Below the pieces are notes generated by a model that did not search any database, was not told the origin of the DNA, and worked only from the letters and a program-made list of their open reading frames with translations. Of a stretch of 64,000 nt of DNA, positions 9,899 to 20,081 are shown piece after piece (the first letter of the stretch is position 1; the number at the start of each line of letters is the position of its first letter). The translations under genes and the position numbers were made by a program. This stretch comes from Gammaproteobacteria bacterium (GTDB lineage Bacteria; Pseudomonadota; Gammaproteobacteria; Thiohalomonadales; Thiohalomonadaceae), in the NCBI GenBank assembly GCA_026196275.1, contig JAPHTQ010000061.1:24202-88201 (forward strand), read 5' to 3'.

Positions 9899-11434
9899 AT
9901 GTTTGCTGATTTGCCACTGCTGAGTCTGGTTATCTGGACACCCATTATCGGCGGTCTGCTGGTGATGTTGACGGGAAGCGGTCGTTCCGGCCTGGAGGCC
10001 AAGGTACTGGCTCTGCTGGTCTCCCTGCTGACCTTTGTCTTGTCGATCCCGCTCTACACCGGTTTCGATACCGCCACCTACCAGATGCAGTTCACCGAGT
10101 TCGTACCCTGGATCGAGGCGTTCAGCATCAACTACTCCCTCGGGGTGGATGGCATCTCCATGCCCCTGATCCTGCTCACCACCTTCATGACCGTGTTGGT
10201 GGTGATCGCCGGCTGGGAGGTGATCAAGAACCGACCGGCGCAGTACATGGCTGCCTTCCTCATCATGGAGGGGTTGATGATCGGTGTCTTCGCCGCGCTG
10301 GATGCGATGCTGTTCTACGTCTTCTGGGAGGCGATGTTGATCCCGATGTTCATCGTCATCGGGATCTGGGGGGGTGACCGGCGGGTCTATGCGACCCTCA
10401 AGTTCTTTCTCTACACCTTCCTCGGCTCGGTGTTCATGCTGATCGCGCTGCTGTGGCTCTACTTCCACACCGACAGCTTCGCTATCCTCGACTTCCATGC
10501 GGTGAGCATCCCGGCCACGGCGCAGATCTGGATCTTCCTCGCCTTTCTTATCGCCTTCGCGGTGAAGGTGCCGATGTGGCCGGTACACACCTGGTTGCCC
10601 GATGCGCACGTGCAGGCACCCACCGGTGGCTCGGTGATCCTGGCAGCGATTATGCTCAAACTCGGGGCCTACGGTTTCCTGCGTTTTTCCCTGCCCATCG
10701 TGCCCGATGCCAGTCACACCCTCGACTGGCTGATGATCGGGTTGTCGCTCATCGCCGTGGTCTATATCGGTTTTGTCGCGCTGGTACAGCAGGATATGAA
10801 GAAGCTTATTGCCTACTCCTCCATTTCGCATATGGGCTTTGTCACGCTCGGCTTCTTCATCGCCTGGCGCATAGCCGAGGCCAACGAGGGCAGCTTCACC
10901 GGTGCCACCATGGGTATCGAGGGCGGTGTGGTGCAGATGATCGCCCACGGTTTTGTCTCCGGCGCGATGTTCCTCTGCGTGGGTGTGATGTATGACCGTC
11001 TCCACTCGCGTGAGATCAACGACTACGGTGGAGTGGTACACCGTATGCCCAAGTTTGCCGGCTTTATGGTGCTGTTCGCCATGGCCAATGCGGGTCTGCC
11101 GGGTACCGCCGGTTTTGTTGGCGAATTCATGGTGATCCTCAGCGCCTTCAAGGCCAATTTCTGGATCGCCTTTGTCGCCGCCACCACCCTGATCCTGGGG
11201 GCGGCCTACACCCTGTGGATGGTCAAGCGGGTGATCTACGGGGAGGTGCGCAACAAAAAGGTCGCCGCGCTGCAGGATATCAATGGGCGTGAATTCCTGT
11301 TTCTCGCCATCCTTGCGGTGATGGTGCTGGGTGTCGGCCTGTGGCCTGCGCCGCTGCTTGAGGTGATGGACGCAACGGTCCAGCACCTGGTCGCCCATAT
11401 CGGTGTATCCAAACTGCCGGCCACTGCCCTGTAA
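9899..11434 (+). CDS. nuoM: NADH-quinone oxidoreductase subunit M
   Basis: Second antiporter-like proton channel of complex I, 511 residues with about 14 helices. The segments YVFWEAMLIPMFIVIGIWGG (key glutamate) and VKVPMWPVHTWLPDAHVQAP (key lysine) are the family hallmarks. It starts 30 bases after nuoL. Confidence 0.96.
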   Translation: MFADLPLLSLVIWTPIIGGLLVMLTGSGRSGLEAKVLALLVSLLTFVLSIPLYTGFDTATYQMQFTEFVPWIEAFSINYSLGVDGISMPLILLTTFMTVLVVIAGWEVIKNRPAQYMAAFLIMEGLMIGVFAALDAMLFYVFWEAMLIPMFIVIGIWGGDRRVYATLKFFLYTFLGSVFMLIALLWLYFHTDSFAILDFHAVSIPATAQIWIFLAFLIAFAVKVPMWPVHTWLPDAHVQAPTGGSVILAAIMLKLGAYGFLRFSLPIVPDASHTLDWLMIGLSLIAVVYIGFVALVQQDMKKLIAYSSISHMGFVTLGFFIAWRIAEANEGSFTGATMGIEGGVVQMIAHGFVSGAMFLCVGVMYDRLHSREINDYGGVVHRMPKFAGFMVLFAMANAGLPGTAGFVGEFMVILSAFKANFWIAFVAATTLILGAAYTLWMVKRVIYGEVRNKKVAALQDINGREFLFLAILAVMVLGVGLWPAPLLEVMDATVQHLVAHIGVSKLPATAL

Positions 11435-11449
11435 CGGAGTCTCGCAAGA

Positions 11450-12889
11450 ATGAATTTCGACATGCCCAACTTTCTGCCTGCGATGCCCGAGATGTTCGTG
11501 CTCGGCATGACCTCGCTGATCCTGATCATCGACCTGTTTCTCAACGAACGAACCCGCGTGGTCTCCTACCTGCTGGCCCAGGCTACCCTGGTGGGGGCTT
11601 TCATCCTCAGTCTGTCGCTCTACAGCGGCAATGCGGAGCTGAGCTTCAGCGACACCTTTGTGCTGGATCCGATGGCCGGTGTGCTGAAGATGGCGGTCTA
11701 TGCCACGGTGTTCATGGTATTCCTCTACTCGCACAGTTACCTGCGTGAGCGGGGACTGTTCCGCGGTGAATTCTTCGTGCTGGCCCTGTTCGGGGTACTG
11801 GGCATGATGGTGCTGATCTCGGCCCACAGCTTCCTCACGATCTATCTCGGACTGGAGCTGATGTCCCTGGCCCTCTATGCCATGGTGGCGATGCAGCGGG
11901 ACAGCCGCACCGCCTCCGAGGCGGCGATGAAATACTTCATTCTCGGCGCCATGGCCTCGGCGATGCTGCTCTATGGCATGTCGATGCTCTACGGGGTAAC
12001 CGGTACCCTGGAGTTGACTGAGTTGAGCCGGGCGGTGCAGCAGACGCAAGGTGACCGGTTGCTGCTGGTGTTCGGTCTGGTGTTCTTGTTGGTCGGGGTT
12101 GCCTTCAAGCTCGGTGCGGTACCGTTTCACATGTGGGTGCCGGATGTCTATCACGGTGCCCCTACCGCTGTGACCCTGTTTATTAGCACTGCGCCCAAGT
12201 TGGCGGGCTTTGCCATGCTGATGCGGTTGATGGTGGATGGTCTCCCCGGTCTGCAGCCGCAGTGGCACGATATCCTGGTGTTGTTGGCGGTGCTCTCCAT
12301 TGGTGTGGGTAACGTGGTGGCCATCGCCCAGACCAACATCAAGCGCATGCTGGCCTACTCGGGGATCTCCCATGCCGGTTTCCTGCTGCTGGGTGTGCTC
12401 TCCGGTACGCCCGAGGGCTACGCCGCGGGCATGTTCTATGCCATCGTCTACACCATCATGGGCCTGGGCGGCTTTGGCATGGTGATCCTGATGAGCCGTG
12501 CCGGCTTTGAGGCCGAGCAGTTGGAGGACTACAAGGGGCTTAACCAGCGCAGTCCGTGGTTTGCCCTGATGATGCTGTTTATCATGTTCTCCATGGCCGG
12601 GGTGCCGCCGTTTATCGGTTTTTGGGCCAAGCTTGCTGTGTTGCAGGCGGTGGTCAGCGCCAACCTGATGTGGCTGGCCGCCGTGGCGGTGATCTTTTCG
12701 GTCATCGGTGCCTTCTTCTACTTGCGGGTGATCAAGCTTATGTACTTTGATCAGGCTCGGGAACAGGGCAGCCTCAAGCCGGGCGCTGACCTGGCGGTGG
12801 TACTCAGTGCCAATGCCATTGGCATACTGGCGCTGGGGGCATTCCCCGGTGCATTGATGGCGCTGTGTCTGCAGGCGATGGGAGCCTGA
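11450..12889 (+). CDS. nuoN: NADH-quinone oxidoreductase subunit N
   Basis: Third antiporter-like proton channel of complex I, 479 residues. Hallmarks are YLGLELMSLALYAMVAM and FKLGAVPFHMWVPDVYHGAP. It is the last nuo gene and is followed by a strong GC-rich hairpin at 12929-12957. Confidence 0.96.
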   Translation: MNFDMPNFLPAMPEMFVLGMTSLILIIDLFLNERTRVVSYLLAQATLVGAFILSLSLYSGNAELSFSDTFVLDPMAGVLKMAVYATVFMVFLYSHSYLRERGLFRGEFFVLALFGVLGMMVLISAHSFLTIYLGLELMSLALYAMVAMQRDSRTASEAAMKYFILGAMASAMLLYGMSMLYGVTGTLELTELSRAVQQTQGDRLLLVFGLVFLLVGVAFKLGAVPFHMWVPDVYHGAPTAVTLFISTAPKLAGFAMLMRLMVDGLPGLQPQWHDILVLLAVLSIGVGNVVAIAQTNIKRMLAYSGISHAGFLLLGVLSGTPEGYAAGMFYAIVYTIMGLGGFGMVILMSRAGFEAEQLEDYKGLNQRSPWFALMMLFIMFSMAGVPPFIGFWAKLAVLQAVVSANLMWLAAVAVIFSVIGAFFYLRVIKLMYFDQAREQGSLKPGADLAVVLSANAIGILALGAFPGALMALCLQAMGA

Positions 12890-12928
12890 GCCGGTCGCAT
12901 TGCCAGCATGATGGATTTATGGTTTGAT

Positions 12929-12957
12929 GCAACGCCCCGGCTATACCGGGGCGTTGC
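12929..12957 (+). terminator. GC-rich hairpin after nuoN
   Basis: GCAACGCCCCGG and CCGGGGCGTTGC form a perfect 12-bp stem with a 5-base loop 39 bases after the nuoN stop. No T tract follows, so it is either a weak terminator or a 3'-end stabiliser rather than a textbook intrinsic terminator. Confidence 0.55.
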
Positions 12958-12980
12958 TGTGTTGATCTGGAGTATTTGAT

Positions 12981-13298
12981 ATGAGCGCCGTTCAGACCGG
13001 CTGGCTGATCATTGCCATTGCCATTATTGCCGCTAACCTGCCTTGGCTCAGTGAGCGCATCTTGCTGATCGCCCGCCCTGCGGACGGGCACAAGCGCGCC
13101 TGGTGGCGCTGGCTGGAGTGGCTGTTACTCTATTTCCTCACCGGGGCGATTACCCTGGGAATGGAGAAGAAGCTAAATGGTGAGCTCTACCCCCAGGACT
13201 GGGAGTTCTATGCGGTGACGCTGAGTCTGTTCCTGGTGTTTGCGCTGCCGGGCTTTATTTATCGCTACGATCTGCGCCATCACCTGGCGCGCCGCTGA
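12981..13298 (+). CDS. DUF2818 family membrane protein
   Basis: A 105-residue protein with three to four hydrophobic helices (about 5-25, 42-60, 75-95) and a basic C-terminus. In sequence and position it matches the DUF2818 family, which in beta- and gammaproteobacteria commonly follows nuoN. A role tied to complex I is suggested by position only; no catalytic motif is visible. Confidence 0.8.
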   Translation: MSAVQTGWLIIAIAIIAANLPWLSERILLIARPADGHKRAWWRWLEWLLLYFLTGAITLGMEKKLNGELYPQDWEFYAVTLSLFLVFALPGFIYRYDLRHHLARR

Positions 13299-13326
13299 TT
13301 TTTTACCACTTTATCGCCATGCGCAC

Positions 13327-13355
13327 TTGCACGATCAGCGTGGCTTAGGTACTAT
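13327..13355 (+). promoter_or_regulatory. sigma70-type promoter of the initiator tRNA gene
   Basis: TTGCAC (13327-13332), 17 bases, TACTAT (13350-13355). The next bases (ACGCGCC) are GC-rich, as in growth-rate-controlled stable RNA promoters. The likely transcript start is near 13362, seven bases before the tRNA. Confidence 0.65.
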
Positions 13356-13368
13356 ACGCGCCATCGAT

Positions 13369-13445
<77 letters not shown>

Positions 13446-13460
13446 AATTGATATGCAAGA

Positions 13461-13483
13461 AGCCCCGTATACGGGGCTTTTTG
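13461..13483 (+). terminator. intrinsic terminator after the initiator tRNA
   Basis: Perfect palindrome AGCCCCGTATACGGGGCT followed by a run of T (13478-13482). It would end the tRNA transcript before the rimP promoter. Confidence 0.85.
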
Positions 13484-13507
13484 TTAAGTGGAATCCGGCC
13501 GTTACGG

Positions 13508-13536
13508 GTGACTGGCGGCATTAAAAGCACTATAAT
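13508..13536 (+). promoter_or_regulatory. promoter of the rimP-nusA-infB operon, inside an 8-bp inverted repeat
   Basis: TATAAT at 13531-13536 with GTGACT at 13508-13513 (17-base spacer) as the -35. The elements are bracketed by GTTACGGG (13501-13508) and CCCGTAAC (13537-13544), a perfect inverted repeat that could be an operator. Only the -10 is a strong match. Confidence 0.55.
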
Positions 13537-13561
13537 CCCGTAACAGTTTGGATTTAACAGG

Positions 13562-13583
13562 ATGGGCCTTGGGCCCATTTTTT
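13562..13583 (+). terminator. rimP leader attenuator hairpin
   Basis: ATGGGCC, loop TTG, GGCCCAT, then six T, ending 16 bases before the rimP start. A conserved terminator-like hairpin upstream of rimP is known in gammaproteobacteria (rimP leader). It probably works as an attenuator for the nusA operon, because the genes downstream must still be expressed. Confidence 0.7.
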
Positions 13584-13598
13584 GTTTCCGGGGAAAAT

Positions 13599-14054
13599 AT
13601 GGGTCAGGCAAACGCACAGCTGCAGGCGATTATCGAGCCCGCTGTCACCGCCCTCGGTTTCGAGCTGGTCGGTATTGAATACCAGCCGCAGGGCAGACAC
13701 TCGGTGCTGCGTATCTACATCGACCACGAGGATGGGATTGATGTGGAGGATTGCGCCGAGGTTAGCCGTCAGGTGAGTGCCGTGCTGGATGTCGAGGACC
13801 CCATCAGGGGTGAGTATTCCCTTGAAGTCTCCTCTCCGGGCATCGACCGGCCGTTGTTTACGGCGGAGCACTACGAGCGCTATAGCGGCGCTCTGGCAGA
13901 GATTCGTTTGCGCAGCCCTCTGGAGGGGCGGCGCAAGTTCAAGGGACGAATGCACGGCATCAAGGACGATGCAGTCGTAATTGAAGTGGACGGGGTGGAA
14001 TACACGTTACCGCTGGATAATATTGAGAAGGCGAACCTGATCCACGAATGGTAG
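13599..14054 (+). CDS. rimP: ribosome maturation factor RimP
   Basis: RimP binds and helps mature the 30S subunit. The protein starts MGQANAQLQAIIEPAVTALGFELVGIEY and shows YIDHEDGIDVEDCAEVSRQVSAVLDVEDPI, close to E. coli RimP. ATG 13599 is chosen over ATG 13548, since the upstream ATG would put the attenuator hairpin inside the gene; GGGGA at 13590-13594 serves as ribosome-binding site. At 151 residues the length is normal. nusA follows. Confidence 0.93.
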   Translation: MGQANAQLQAIIEPAVTALGFELVGIEYQPQGRHSVLRIYIDHEDGIDVEDCAEVSRQVSAVLDVEDPIRGEYSLEVSSPGIDRPLFTAEHYERYSGALAEIRLRSPLEGRRKFKGRMHGIKDDAVVIEVDGVEYTLPLDNIEKANLIHEW

Positions 14055-14131
14055 TAACCGGAATACGGTTGCATATTGGTTCGAGTTCCTCTCGTGGGAA
14101 CAATAGCTGAAGGGCAGTTAGAGGCTGTGTT

Positions 14132-15634
14132 ATGAACAAAGAGATCCTGCTGGTTGTAGACGCAGTTTCAAATGAGAAGGGCGTTGCCAAAGAGATTATC
14201 TTTGAGGCGATGGAGATCGCCCTGGCAACCGCTACCAAGAAAAAGCATGGTGGCGATGTTGACATTCGCGTCAAAATTGACCGTGAAACGGGTGATTACG
14301 ATACCTTCCGTCGCTGGGAGGTGATCGATGACAGCGAAACGCAGCAGCTGGAACATCCCGAGCACGAAATCACCCTCAGCGCCGCACGTATCGACAGCCC
14401 GGAAATCGAGCCGGGTGAGTTCGTCGAAGATCAGATTGAGTCGGTCGGCTTCGGCCGCATCGCCGCACAGACCGCCAAGCAGGTCATCGTGCAAAAGGTG
14501 CGTGAAGCCGAGCGTGCCCAGGTGGTGGAAGCTTACCAGGACCGTGTCGGCGAGCTCATCAGTGGCGTGGTCAAGCGTATTGACCGTGGCAACGTTATCC
14601 TTGACCTGGGCAGCAACATCGAAGCTCTGATCCCGCGTGACCAGGTGATCCCACGTGAGCCGATCCGTCCCGGTGACCGGGTCCGCGGTTATCTCTATGA
14701 TGTCCGCTCCGAGCCCCGTGGTCCGCAGCTGTTTGTCAGCCGTACCCGTCCCGAGTTCCTGATCGAGCTGTTTACCCTGGAAGTGCCGGAGATCGGTGAG
14801 GGGCTTATTGACATCATGGGTGCTGCCCGTGACCCGGGAATGCGCGCCAAGATTGCTGTGCGCTCCAACGACCCGCGCATTGACCCCGTCGGTGCCTGTG
14901 TCGGTATGCGTGGCTCGCGGGTGCAGTCGGTGACCAATGAGATGAACGGTGAGCGCGTTGATATCGTTCTGTGGAATGATAATGTTGCGCAGTTCGTGAT
15001 CAACGCCATGGCCCCTGCCGAGGTACTCTCTATCGTGGTCGATGAGGACTCCGGCAGCATGGATATCGCTGTGGATGAGGAGCAGCTCTCCCAGGCCATC
15101 GGCCGCGGCGGCCAGAATGTGCGCCTTGCCAGTGAGCTGACCGGCTGGGAGCTGAACGTGATGAGCGAATCCCAGGCCGAGGAGAAGAACGAGGCGGAGC
15201 TCGGTAGCCTGGTCGGCATGTTCAAGGAGAAGTTGAACGTGGACGAGGAGGTTGCGGCCATTCTTGTTCAGGAGGGATTCTCCAGCATTGAGGAGGTGGC
15301 CTATGTGCCGGTTGCCGAGATGCTGGAAATTGACGAATTTGATGAAACCATCGTGGATGCATTGCGTGCCCGAGCCAAGGATATCCTTGTCACCGAGGAG
15401 ATCAGCAACGAGGAGCACGGTGGTGCAGAGCCGGAACAGGATCTTCTGGCGGTGGAGGGCATGGACCAGAAACTGGCCGATGCCCTGGCCAGCCGCGGGG
15501 TGACGACCATGGAAGACCTTGCCGAGCAGGCGGTCGACGATCTGATGGAGATCGATGGTATGGATGAAGAGCGTGCGGGTAAGTTGATTATGACTGCACG
15601 GGCACCCTGGTTTGCAGAAGATCAGGAAGATTGA
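14132..15634 (+). CDS. nusA: transcription termination/antitermination protein NusA
   Basis: RNA polymerase-associated factor for pausing, termination and antitermination. Domains in order: N-terminal polymerase-binding domain (1-125), S1 (about 135-200), two KH domains (about 200-345) and two acidic C-terminal repeats (about 360-490), as in E. coli. The [16 protein letters not shown] motif of the second KH domain is visible. Length is 500 residues. Confidence 0.96.
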   Translation: MNKEILLVVDAVSNEKGVAKEIIFEAMEIALATATKKKHGGDVDIRVKIDRETGDYDTFRRWEVIDDSETQQLEHPEHEITLSAARIDSPEIEPGEFVEDQIESVGFGRIAAQTAKQVIVQKVREAERAQVVEAYQDRVGELISGVVKRIDRGNVILDLGSNIEALIPRDQVIPREPIRPGDRVRGYLYDVRSEPRGPQLFVSRTRPEFLIELFTLEVPEIGEGLIDIMGAARDPGMRAKIAVRSNDPRIDPVGACVGMRGSRVQSVTNEMNGERVDIVLWNDNVAQFVINAMAPAEVLSIVVDEDSGSMDIAVDEEQLSQAIGRGGQNVRLASELTGWELNVMSESQAEEKNEAELGSLVGMFKEKLNVDEEVAAILVQEGFSSIEEVAYVPVAEMLEIDEFDETIVDALRARAKDILVTEEISNEEHGGAEPEQDLLAVEGMDQKLADALASRGVTTMEDLAEQAVDDLMEIDGMDEERAGKLIMTARAPWFAEDQED

Positions 15635-15654
15635 AGGTCAGGAGAATAGTGTAA

Positions 15655-18192
15655 ATGTCTGAGGTTACCGTCACACAATTTGCTGAGACGATCGGGGTTC
15701 CGGTCGAGCGCCTGCTGACGCAGTTGCAGGATGCCGGCATCGGAGCTAAGGCAGCTGACGAGGTTATCGGCGACGATGACAAGGTCAAGTTGCTGGAGCA
15801 CCTGCGTCAAAAGCACGGTACCGAGAAACAGGAGACCGAAGCTGACGCAGGCCCCAAAAAAATCACCCTCAAGCGGCGTACCACCAGTGAACTGAAGGTG
15901 GGTGGCTCCAGCGCCAGCAAGGGAAAAACCGTCACCGTCGAGGTGCGCAAGAAGCGAACCTACGTCAAGCGCAGCCTGGTCGAGGCCGAAGAGGACAAGC
16001 GCATCGACAGCGAAGTGGCCGAGCGTCTCGAGCAGCAATTGGCGGTTGAGGCCGAACAACGTGCCGAGGACGAGGCGCAGCGCAAGGTCGAAGAGGCCGA
16101 GGCAGAGCGCAAGGCCCGGGATGAGGCCAGGCAGAAGGCCGAGGAAGAGGCAAAACTCGAGGCCGAGGCCAGGCGCGCGGCCGAAGAGGCTGCCAGTCAG
16201 CCCGTTCCTCCGTCGGAGGCCAAGCCTTCCAAGGCCGAGCCGCGCAAGAAACATGTTGAAACCGAACCTTCCGAGAAGAAAGGCAAGGCGAAGAAAGGAC
16301 GCAAGGGACGCCATGATGAGGGCGAGGCTGAACTGCACATCGCCGCAGGCAAGGGCCGTCGCAAGAAAAAGGGCGGCAAGGCCCGACCGGTCGTCAGTGC
16401 CGGTGGGAAACATGGTTTTGAAAAACCCACCGCGCCTATCGTTCATGAGGTCTCCATCCCCGAGACCCTCACTGTCGGTGAGCTGGCGCAGAAGATGTCG
16501 ATCAAGGCTGCCGAGGTCATCAAGGCGATGATGAAGATGGGCAACATGGTCACCATCAACCAGGTACTGGATCAGGAAACGGCCGCCATACTGGTTGAGG
16601 AGATGGGGCACAAGCCCATCCTGCTCAAAGAGAATGCCCTGGAAGAAGAGGTGATCAAGGGGGCCGATACCGGCGGTGAGGAGATCACCCGAGCGCCGGT
16701 GGTGACCATTATGGGTCACGTCGACCACGGCAAGACCTCGTTGCTTGACTATATCCGCCGCACCCGCGTCGCTTCCGGTGAGGCCGGTGGCATCACCCAG
16801 CACATCGGTGCCTATCATGTCGAGACCGATCGGGGGATGATCACCTTCCTCGATACCCCCGGCCACGCCGCGTTTACCGCGATGCGTGCCCGTGGTGCCG
16901 AGCTGACCGACCTGGTGGTGCTGGTGGTTGCGGCCGACGATGGTGTCATGCCGCAGACCAAAGAGGCGATCCAGCATGCACGGGCGGCCGGCGTACCGCT
17001 GATCATCGCGGTCAACAAGATCGACAAGGAAGAGGCCGATCCCGACCGGGTCAAGAACGAACTGGCGCAGGCGGATGTCATCCCCGAGGAGTGGGGCGGC
17101 GATACCATGTTCGTCCATGTTTCAGCCAAAGAGGGGACCGGGGTGGATGATCTGCTGGAATCCATTCTGCTGCAGTCAGAGGTGCTGGAGCTGAAGGCCG
17201 TTGCTGACGGTCCGGCCAGCGGTATCGTTATCGAGTCGCGTGTGGACAAGGGGCGCGGTACGGTAGCCACCATCCTGGTACAGAAGGGTACCCTGCATAA
17301 AGGGGATATCGTCCTCGCCGGCCACGAGTACGGTCGTGTCCGTGCCATGCTGGATGAGGCCGGCAAGCCGGTTAGCGAGGCGGGCCCCTCCATTCCGGTG
17401 GAGATCCTCGGTCTTTCCGGATGTCCCTCGGCAGGCGAAACCGCCGTGGTGAGTACGGATGAGCGCAAGGCCCGTGAGGTGGCGCTGTTCCGTCAGGGCA
17501 AGTTCCGTGATGTGAAGTTCGCACGCCAGCAACAGGCCAAGCTGGATGATATGTTCAACCAGATGGAAGAGGGCGAGGTGAGCAACCTGAATATCCTGCT
17601 AAAGGCGGATGTTCAGGGCTCGCTTGAGGCGATCTCCGATGCCCTGACCAAGCTCTCCACCGACGAGGTGCGGGTCAAGCTGGTTGGTACCGGCGTGGGC
17701 GGTATCAACGAATCTGATGCCCACCTGGCGGTGGCCTCCAATGCGATCGTGATCGGCTTTAATGTCCGTGCCGATGCCGGTGCCAAGCGGGTTATCGAAG
17801 AGCAGGGTATTGACCTGCACTACTACAGCGTCATCTACGAACTCATCGATGAGGTCAAGAGCGCGATGACCGGTATGCTGGCGCCGGCGTTCAAGGAGGA
17901 GATCATCGGTCTGGCCGAGGTGCGCGATGTGTTCCGTTCGCCCAAGCTCGGCGCGATCGCCGGTTGCATGGTGGTCGATGGCACGGTCAAGCGTAACAAC
18001 CCGATCCGGGTACTGCGCGACAACGTGGTGATCTACGAGGGCGAGCTCGAATCTCTGCGCCGTTACAAGGACGATGTGTCCGAGGTCAAATCCGGCACCG
18101 AGTGCGGCATCGGCGTGAAGAACTACAATGACGTCAAGGTCGGTGACCAGATCGAGGTCTACGAACGTGTTGAGGTCAAGCGTACCCTGTGA
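15655..18192 (+). CDS. infB: translation initiation factor IF-2
   Basis: GTPase that brings initiator tRNA to the 30S subunit, encoded in the same operon as nusA and downstream of metY. The N-terminal IF2 domain (1-50) is followed by a long charged A/E/K/R-rich linker (about 60-270) with coiled-coil character. A second IF2_N-like domain comes next, then the G domain with [15 protein letters not shown] starting at G354, DTPGHAAF and NKIDKE. C-terminal beta-barrels complete the 845 residues. ATG 15655 follows nusA by 20 bases. Confidence 0.96.
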   Translation: MSEVTVTQFAETIGVPVERLLTQLQDAGIGAKAADEVIGDDDKVKLLEHLRQKHGTEKQETEADAGPKKITLKRRTTSELKVGGSSASKGKTVTVEVRKKRTYVKRSLVEAEEDKRIDSEVAERLEQQLAVEAEQRAEDEAQRKVEEAEAERKARDEARQKAEEEAKLEAEARRAAEEAASQPVPPSEAKPSKAEPRKKHVETEPSEKKGKAKKGRKGRHDEGEAELHIAAGKGRRKKKGGKARPVVSAGGKHGFEKPTAPIVHEVSIPETLTVGELAQKMSIKAAEVIKAMMKMGNMVTINQVLDQETAAILVEEMGHKPILLKENALEEEVIKGADTGGEEITRAPVVTIMGHVDHGKTSLLDYIRRTRVASGEAGGITQHIGAYHVETDRGMITFLDTPGHAAFTAMRARGAELTDLVVLVVAADDGVMPQTKEAIQHARAAGVPLIIAVNKIDKEEADPDRVKNELAQADVIPEEWGGDTMFVHVSAKEGTGVDDLLESILLQSEVLELKAVADGPASGIVIESRVDKGRGTVATILVQKGTLHKGDIVLAGHEYGRVRAMLDEAGKPVSEAGPSIPVEILGLSGCPSAGETAVVSTDERKAREVALFRQGKFRDVKFARQQQAKLDDMFNQMEEGEVSNLNILLKADVQGSLEAISDALTKLSTDEVRVKLVGTGVGGINESDAHLAVASNAIVIGFNVRADAGAKRVIEEQGIDLHYYSVIYELIDEVKSAMTGMLAPAFKEEIIGLAEVRDVFRSPKLGAIAGCMVVDGTVKRNNPIRVLRDNVVIYEGELESLRRYKDDVSEVKSGTECGIGVKNYNDVKVGDQIEVYERVEVKRTL

Positions 18193-18225
18193 TTGACGCT
18201 ATAAGGGTTAGGGCGTAAGCAAGAC

Positions 18226-18597
18226 GTGGCAAGAGAATTCAGTCGTAGTCGCCGTGTTGGCGAGCAGATCCAGCGTGAGCTGGCCGAGCTGGTGCAACGC
18301 GAACTCAACGATCCGCGGCTGGGGATGGTGACCATCTCCGCTGTGGATGTCTCCCGGGATCTCGCCGTGGCGAAGGTCTATTTTACGGTACTGGACAGCG
18401 AGCACGATGTTGAGCAGACCCGCAAGGGGCTGACCCATGCGGCCGGTTTCCTGCGTCGTGAGCTGGGCCATCGAATGAAGCTGCGCATGGTACCGGAGCT
18501 GCGTTTTTTCTATGACAGCTCCGTCGAGCACGGTTCCCGCCTTACTGCCCTGATTGATCAGGCCATCTCCAAAGACAGCGGCAAGAACGAGGACTGA
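18226..18597 (+). CDS. rbfA: ribosome-binding factor A
   Basis: KH-fold protein that acts on 16S rRNA late in 30S assembly. The 123 residues begin AREFSRSRRVGEQIQRELAELVQ, with DPRLGMVTISAVDVSRDLAVAKVYFTVL characteristic of the family. The start is GTG 18226. It lies between infB and truB as in E. coli. Confidence 0.94.
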   Translation: MAREFSRSRRVGEQIQRELAELVQRELNDPRLGMVTISAVDVSRDLAVAKVYFTVLDSEHDVEQTRKGLTHAAGFLRRELGHRMKLRMVPELRFFYDSSVEHGSRLTALIDQAISKDSGKNED

Positions 18598-18601
18598 GGT
18601 A

Positions 18602-19525
18602 TTGGCACGTCGTCATAAAGCCCGGGGACGTAAGGTCAACGGCATTCTGCTATTGGATAAACCGGTCGGGATCACCTCCAATGCCGCACTGCAAGAGGTC
18701 AAGCGGCTGCTCTACGCCGCCAAGGCCGGGCATACCGGCAATCTCGATCCACTGGCCAGCGGGATGTTGCCTATCTGTCTGGGCGAGGCGACCAAGCTCT
18801 CCGCCTACCTGCTCGATGCCGACAAGGTCTATCTGGGCACCTGCAAGCTGGGTGTGCGCACTACCACTGCTGATGCCGAGGGCGAGATCGTCGAGGAGCG
18901 TCCGGTGCCTGCCCTGAGTGAGAGCCAGGTCGATGCGCTACTGGAGCAGTTCCGCGGCGATATTGAGCAGATCCCGCCGATGCACTCGGCGATCAAACAA
19001 AACGGCCAGCCGCTCTACAAGCTGGCACGCCAAGGTATTGAGGTCGAGCGCAAGCCGCGCCAGGTGACTATTCACGAGTTGAGGATAATGCGCCTGGAGG
19101 GGAACGAGATCGAACTCTACATCCACTGCTCCAAGGGCACCTATATTCGTACCCTGGTCGAGGATCTGGGCGAGGCGCTCGGTTGTGGCGCCCACCTCAG
19201 CCAGTTGCGTCGTACCCGGGTCGGCCCCTTCCAGGAGGAGGGAATGGTGACACTGGATACATTGCGTGAAGCGGCGCAGGAGGGTGCGGAGAACCTGGAC
19301 TGTTACCTGTTGCCGATGGATCACGCCCTGGGGGACTACCCAGAGGTAAAACTCTCCGAGAGCAGCCTGTTCTATGTTCAACAGGGACAGGCCGTTCAGG
19401 TAGCACAGGCCCCCACTGAAGGGTGGGTGCGTCTGTTTGACAGCGCCGGCGGGTTCGTCGGCGTTGGGGCTGTGCTTGATGACGGCCGAATCGCCCCTAA
19501 ACGTCTGATAAGTCAGAACGGGTAG
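18602..19525 (+). CDS. truB: tRNA pseudouridine(55) synthase
   Basis: Makes pseudouridine 55 in the T loop of tRNAs. From a TTG start at 18602 the protein is 307 residues and begins MARRHKARGRKVNGILLLDKP, the usual TruB beginning. The catalytic aspartate is D49 in GHTGNLDPLASGMLP. An in-frame ATG at 18554 would add 16 unrelated residues and overlap rbfA, so TTG (five bases after the rbfA stop) is preferred. Confidence 0.92.
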   Translation: MARRHKARGRKVNGILLLDKPVGITSNAALQEVKRLLYAAKAGHTGNLDPLASGMLPICLGEATKLSAYLLDADKVYLGTCKLGVRTTTADAEGEIVEERPVPALSESQVDALLEQFRGDIEQIPPMHSAIKQNGQPLYKLARQGIEVERKPRQVTIHELRIMRLEGNEIELYIHCSKGTYIRTLVEDLGEALGCGAHLSQLRRTRVGPFQEEGMVTLDTLREAAQEGAENLDCYLLPMDHALGDYPEVKLSESSLFYVQQGQAVQVAQAPTEGWVRLFDSAGGFVGVGAVLDDGRIAPKRLISQNG

Positions 19526-19547
19526 GGGTATAAAGGGCGTTTTTACC

Positions 19548-19577
19548 TTGTTCCGAAAGGGGAACAGCGGTTAAAAT
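19548..19577 (+). promoter_or_regulatory. possible rpsO promoter
   Basis: TTGTTC (19548-19553), 18 bases, TAAAAT (19572-19577), about 40 bases before rpsO. The spacer region also forms a hairpin (GTTCC...GGAAC, 19550-19565). The match is moderate. Confidence 0.35.
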
Positions 19578-19618
19578 TCGCGTTTAGTTATTGACCTAGT
19601 AATTAGGAGTCGTACCAG

Positions 19619-19888
19619 ATGTCTCTCACCAACGAGCAAAAAGCCAATCTCATCAAGGAATTTGGCAAAAGCGAAACCGATACCGGTTCCCCGGAAGTGC
19701 AGATTGCGCTGCTGTCCGCCAACATTGATGGATTATCCGGCCACTTCAAGGAGCATATCCACGATCACCATTCCCGTCGTGGTCTGCTGCGTATGGTAAG
19801 CCAGCGTCGCAAGCTGCTGGACTACCTGAAAAAGAAAGATATTGAGCGCTATCGTTCCATTATCTCTCGCCTCGGTCTGCGCAAGTAA
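19619..19888 (+). CDS. rpsO: 30S ribosomal protein S15
   Basis: Small-subunit protein that binds 16S rRNA early. At 89 residues it has the exact family length, with [16 protein letters not shown] and [21 protein letters not shown] visible. TAGGAG lies upstream of the ATG. It is followed by a 193-base gap before pnp, the same gene order as in E. coli, where RNase III cuts between the two. Confidence 0.97.
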   Translation: MSLTNEQKANLIKEFGKSETDTGSPEVQIALLSANIDGLSGHFKEHIHDHHSRRGLLRMVSQRRKLLDYLKKKDIERYRSIISRLGLRK

Positions 19889-20081
19889 GATCGGGAAGCT
19901 GTTCAGTTCACCAAGGCGGCATGGGGAAGAGGGAGGTTTTGCAACGGTAAACGAGTGGGGAAGGCGGCAGGACTCAGGCATCTGGTAAATCCACTGCCCT
20001 TCCCTGGCTCTGAAACCATTCATTTCCTTCTTATCTCCGCGCCGTCGCGGTCAATTCGATACAACCAAAAAGGAATCAACT

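Noticed and set aside
9119..12373. Open frame of over 1000 codons on - across nuoL, nuoM and nuoN
   Set aside because: Extremely rich in His, Gln and Gly with no domain pattern; it is the antisense of three certain genes.
12929..12957. Strong hairpin after nuoN as a textbook intrinsic terminator
   Set aside because: No T tract follows, so only a weak terminator or stabiliser call is kept.
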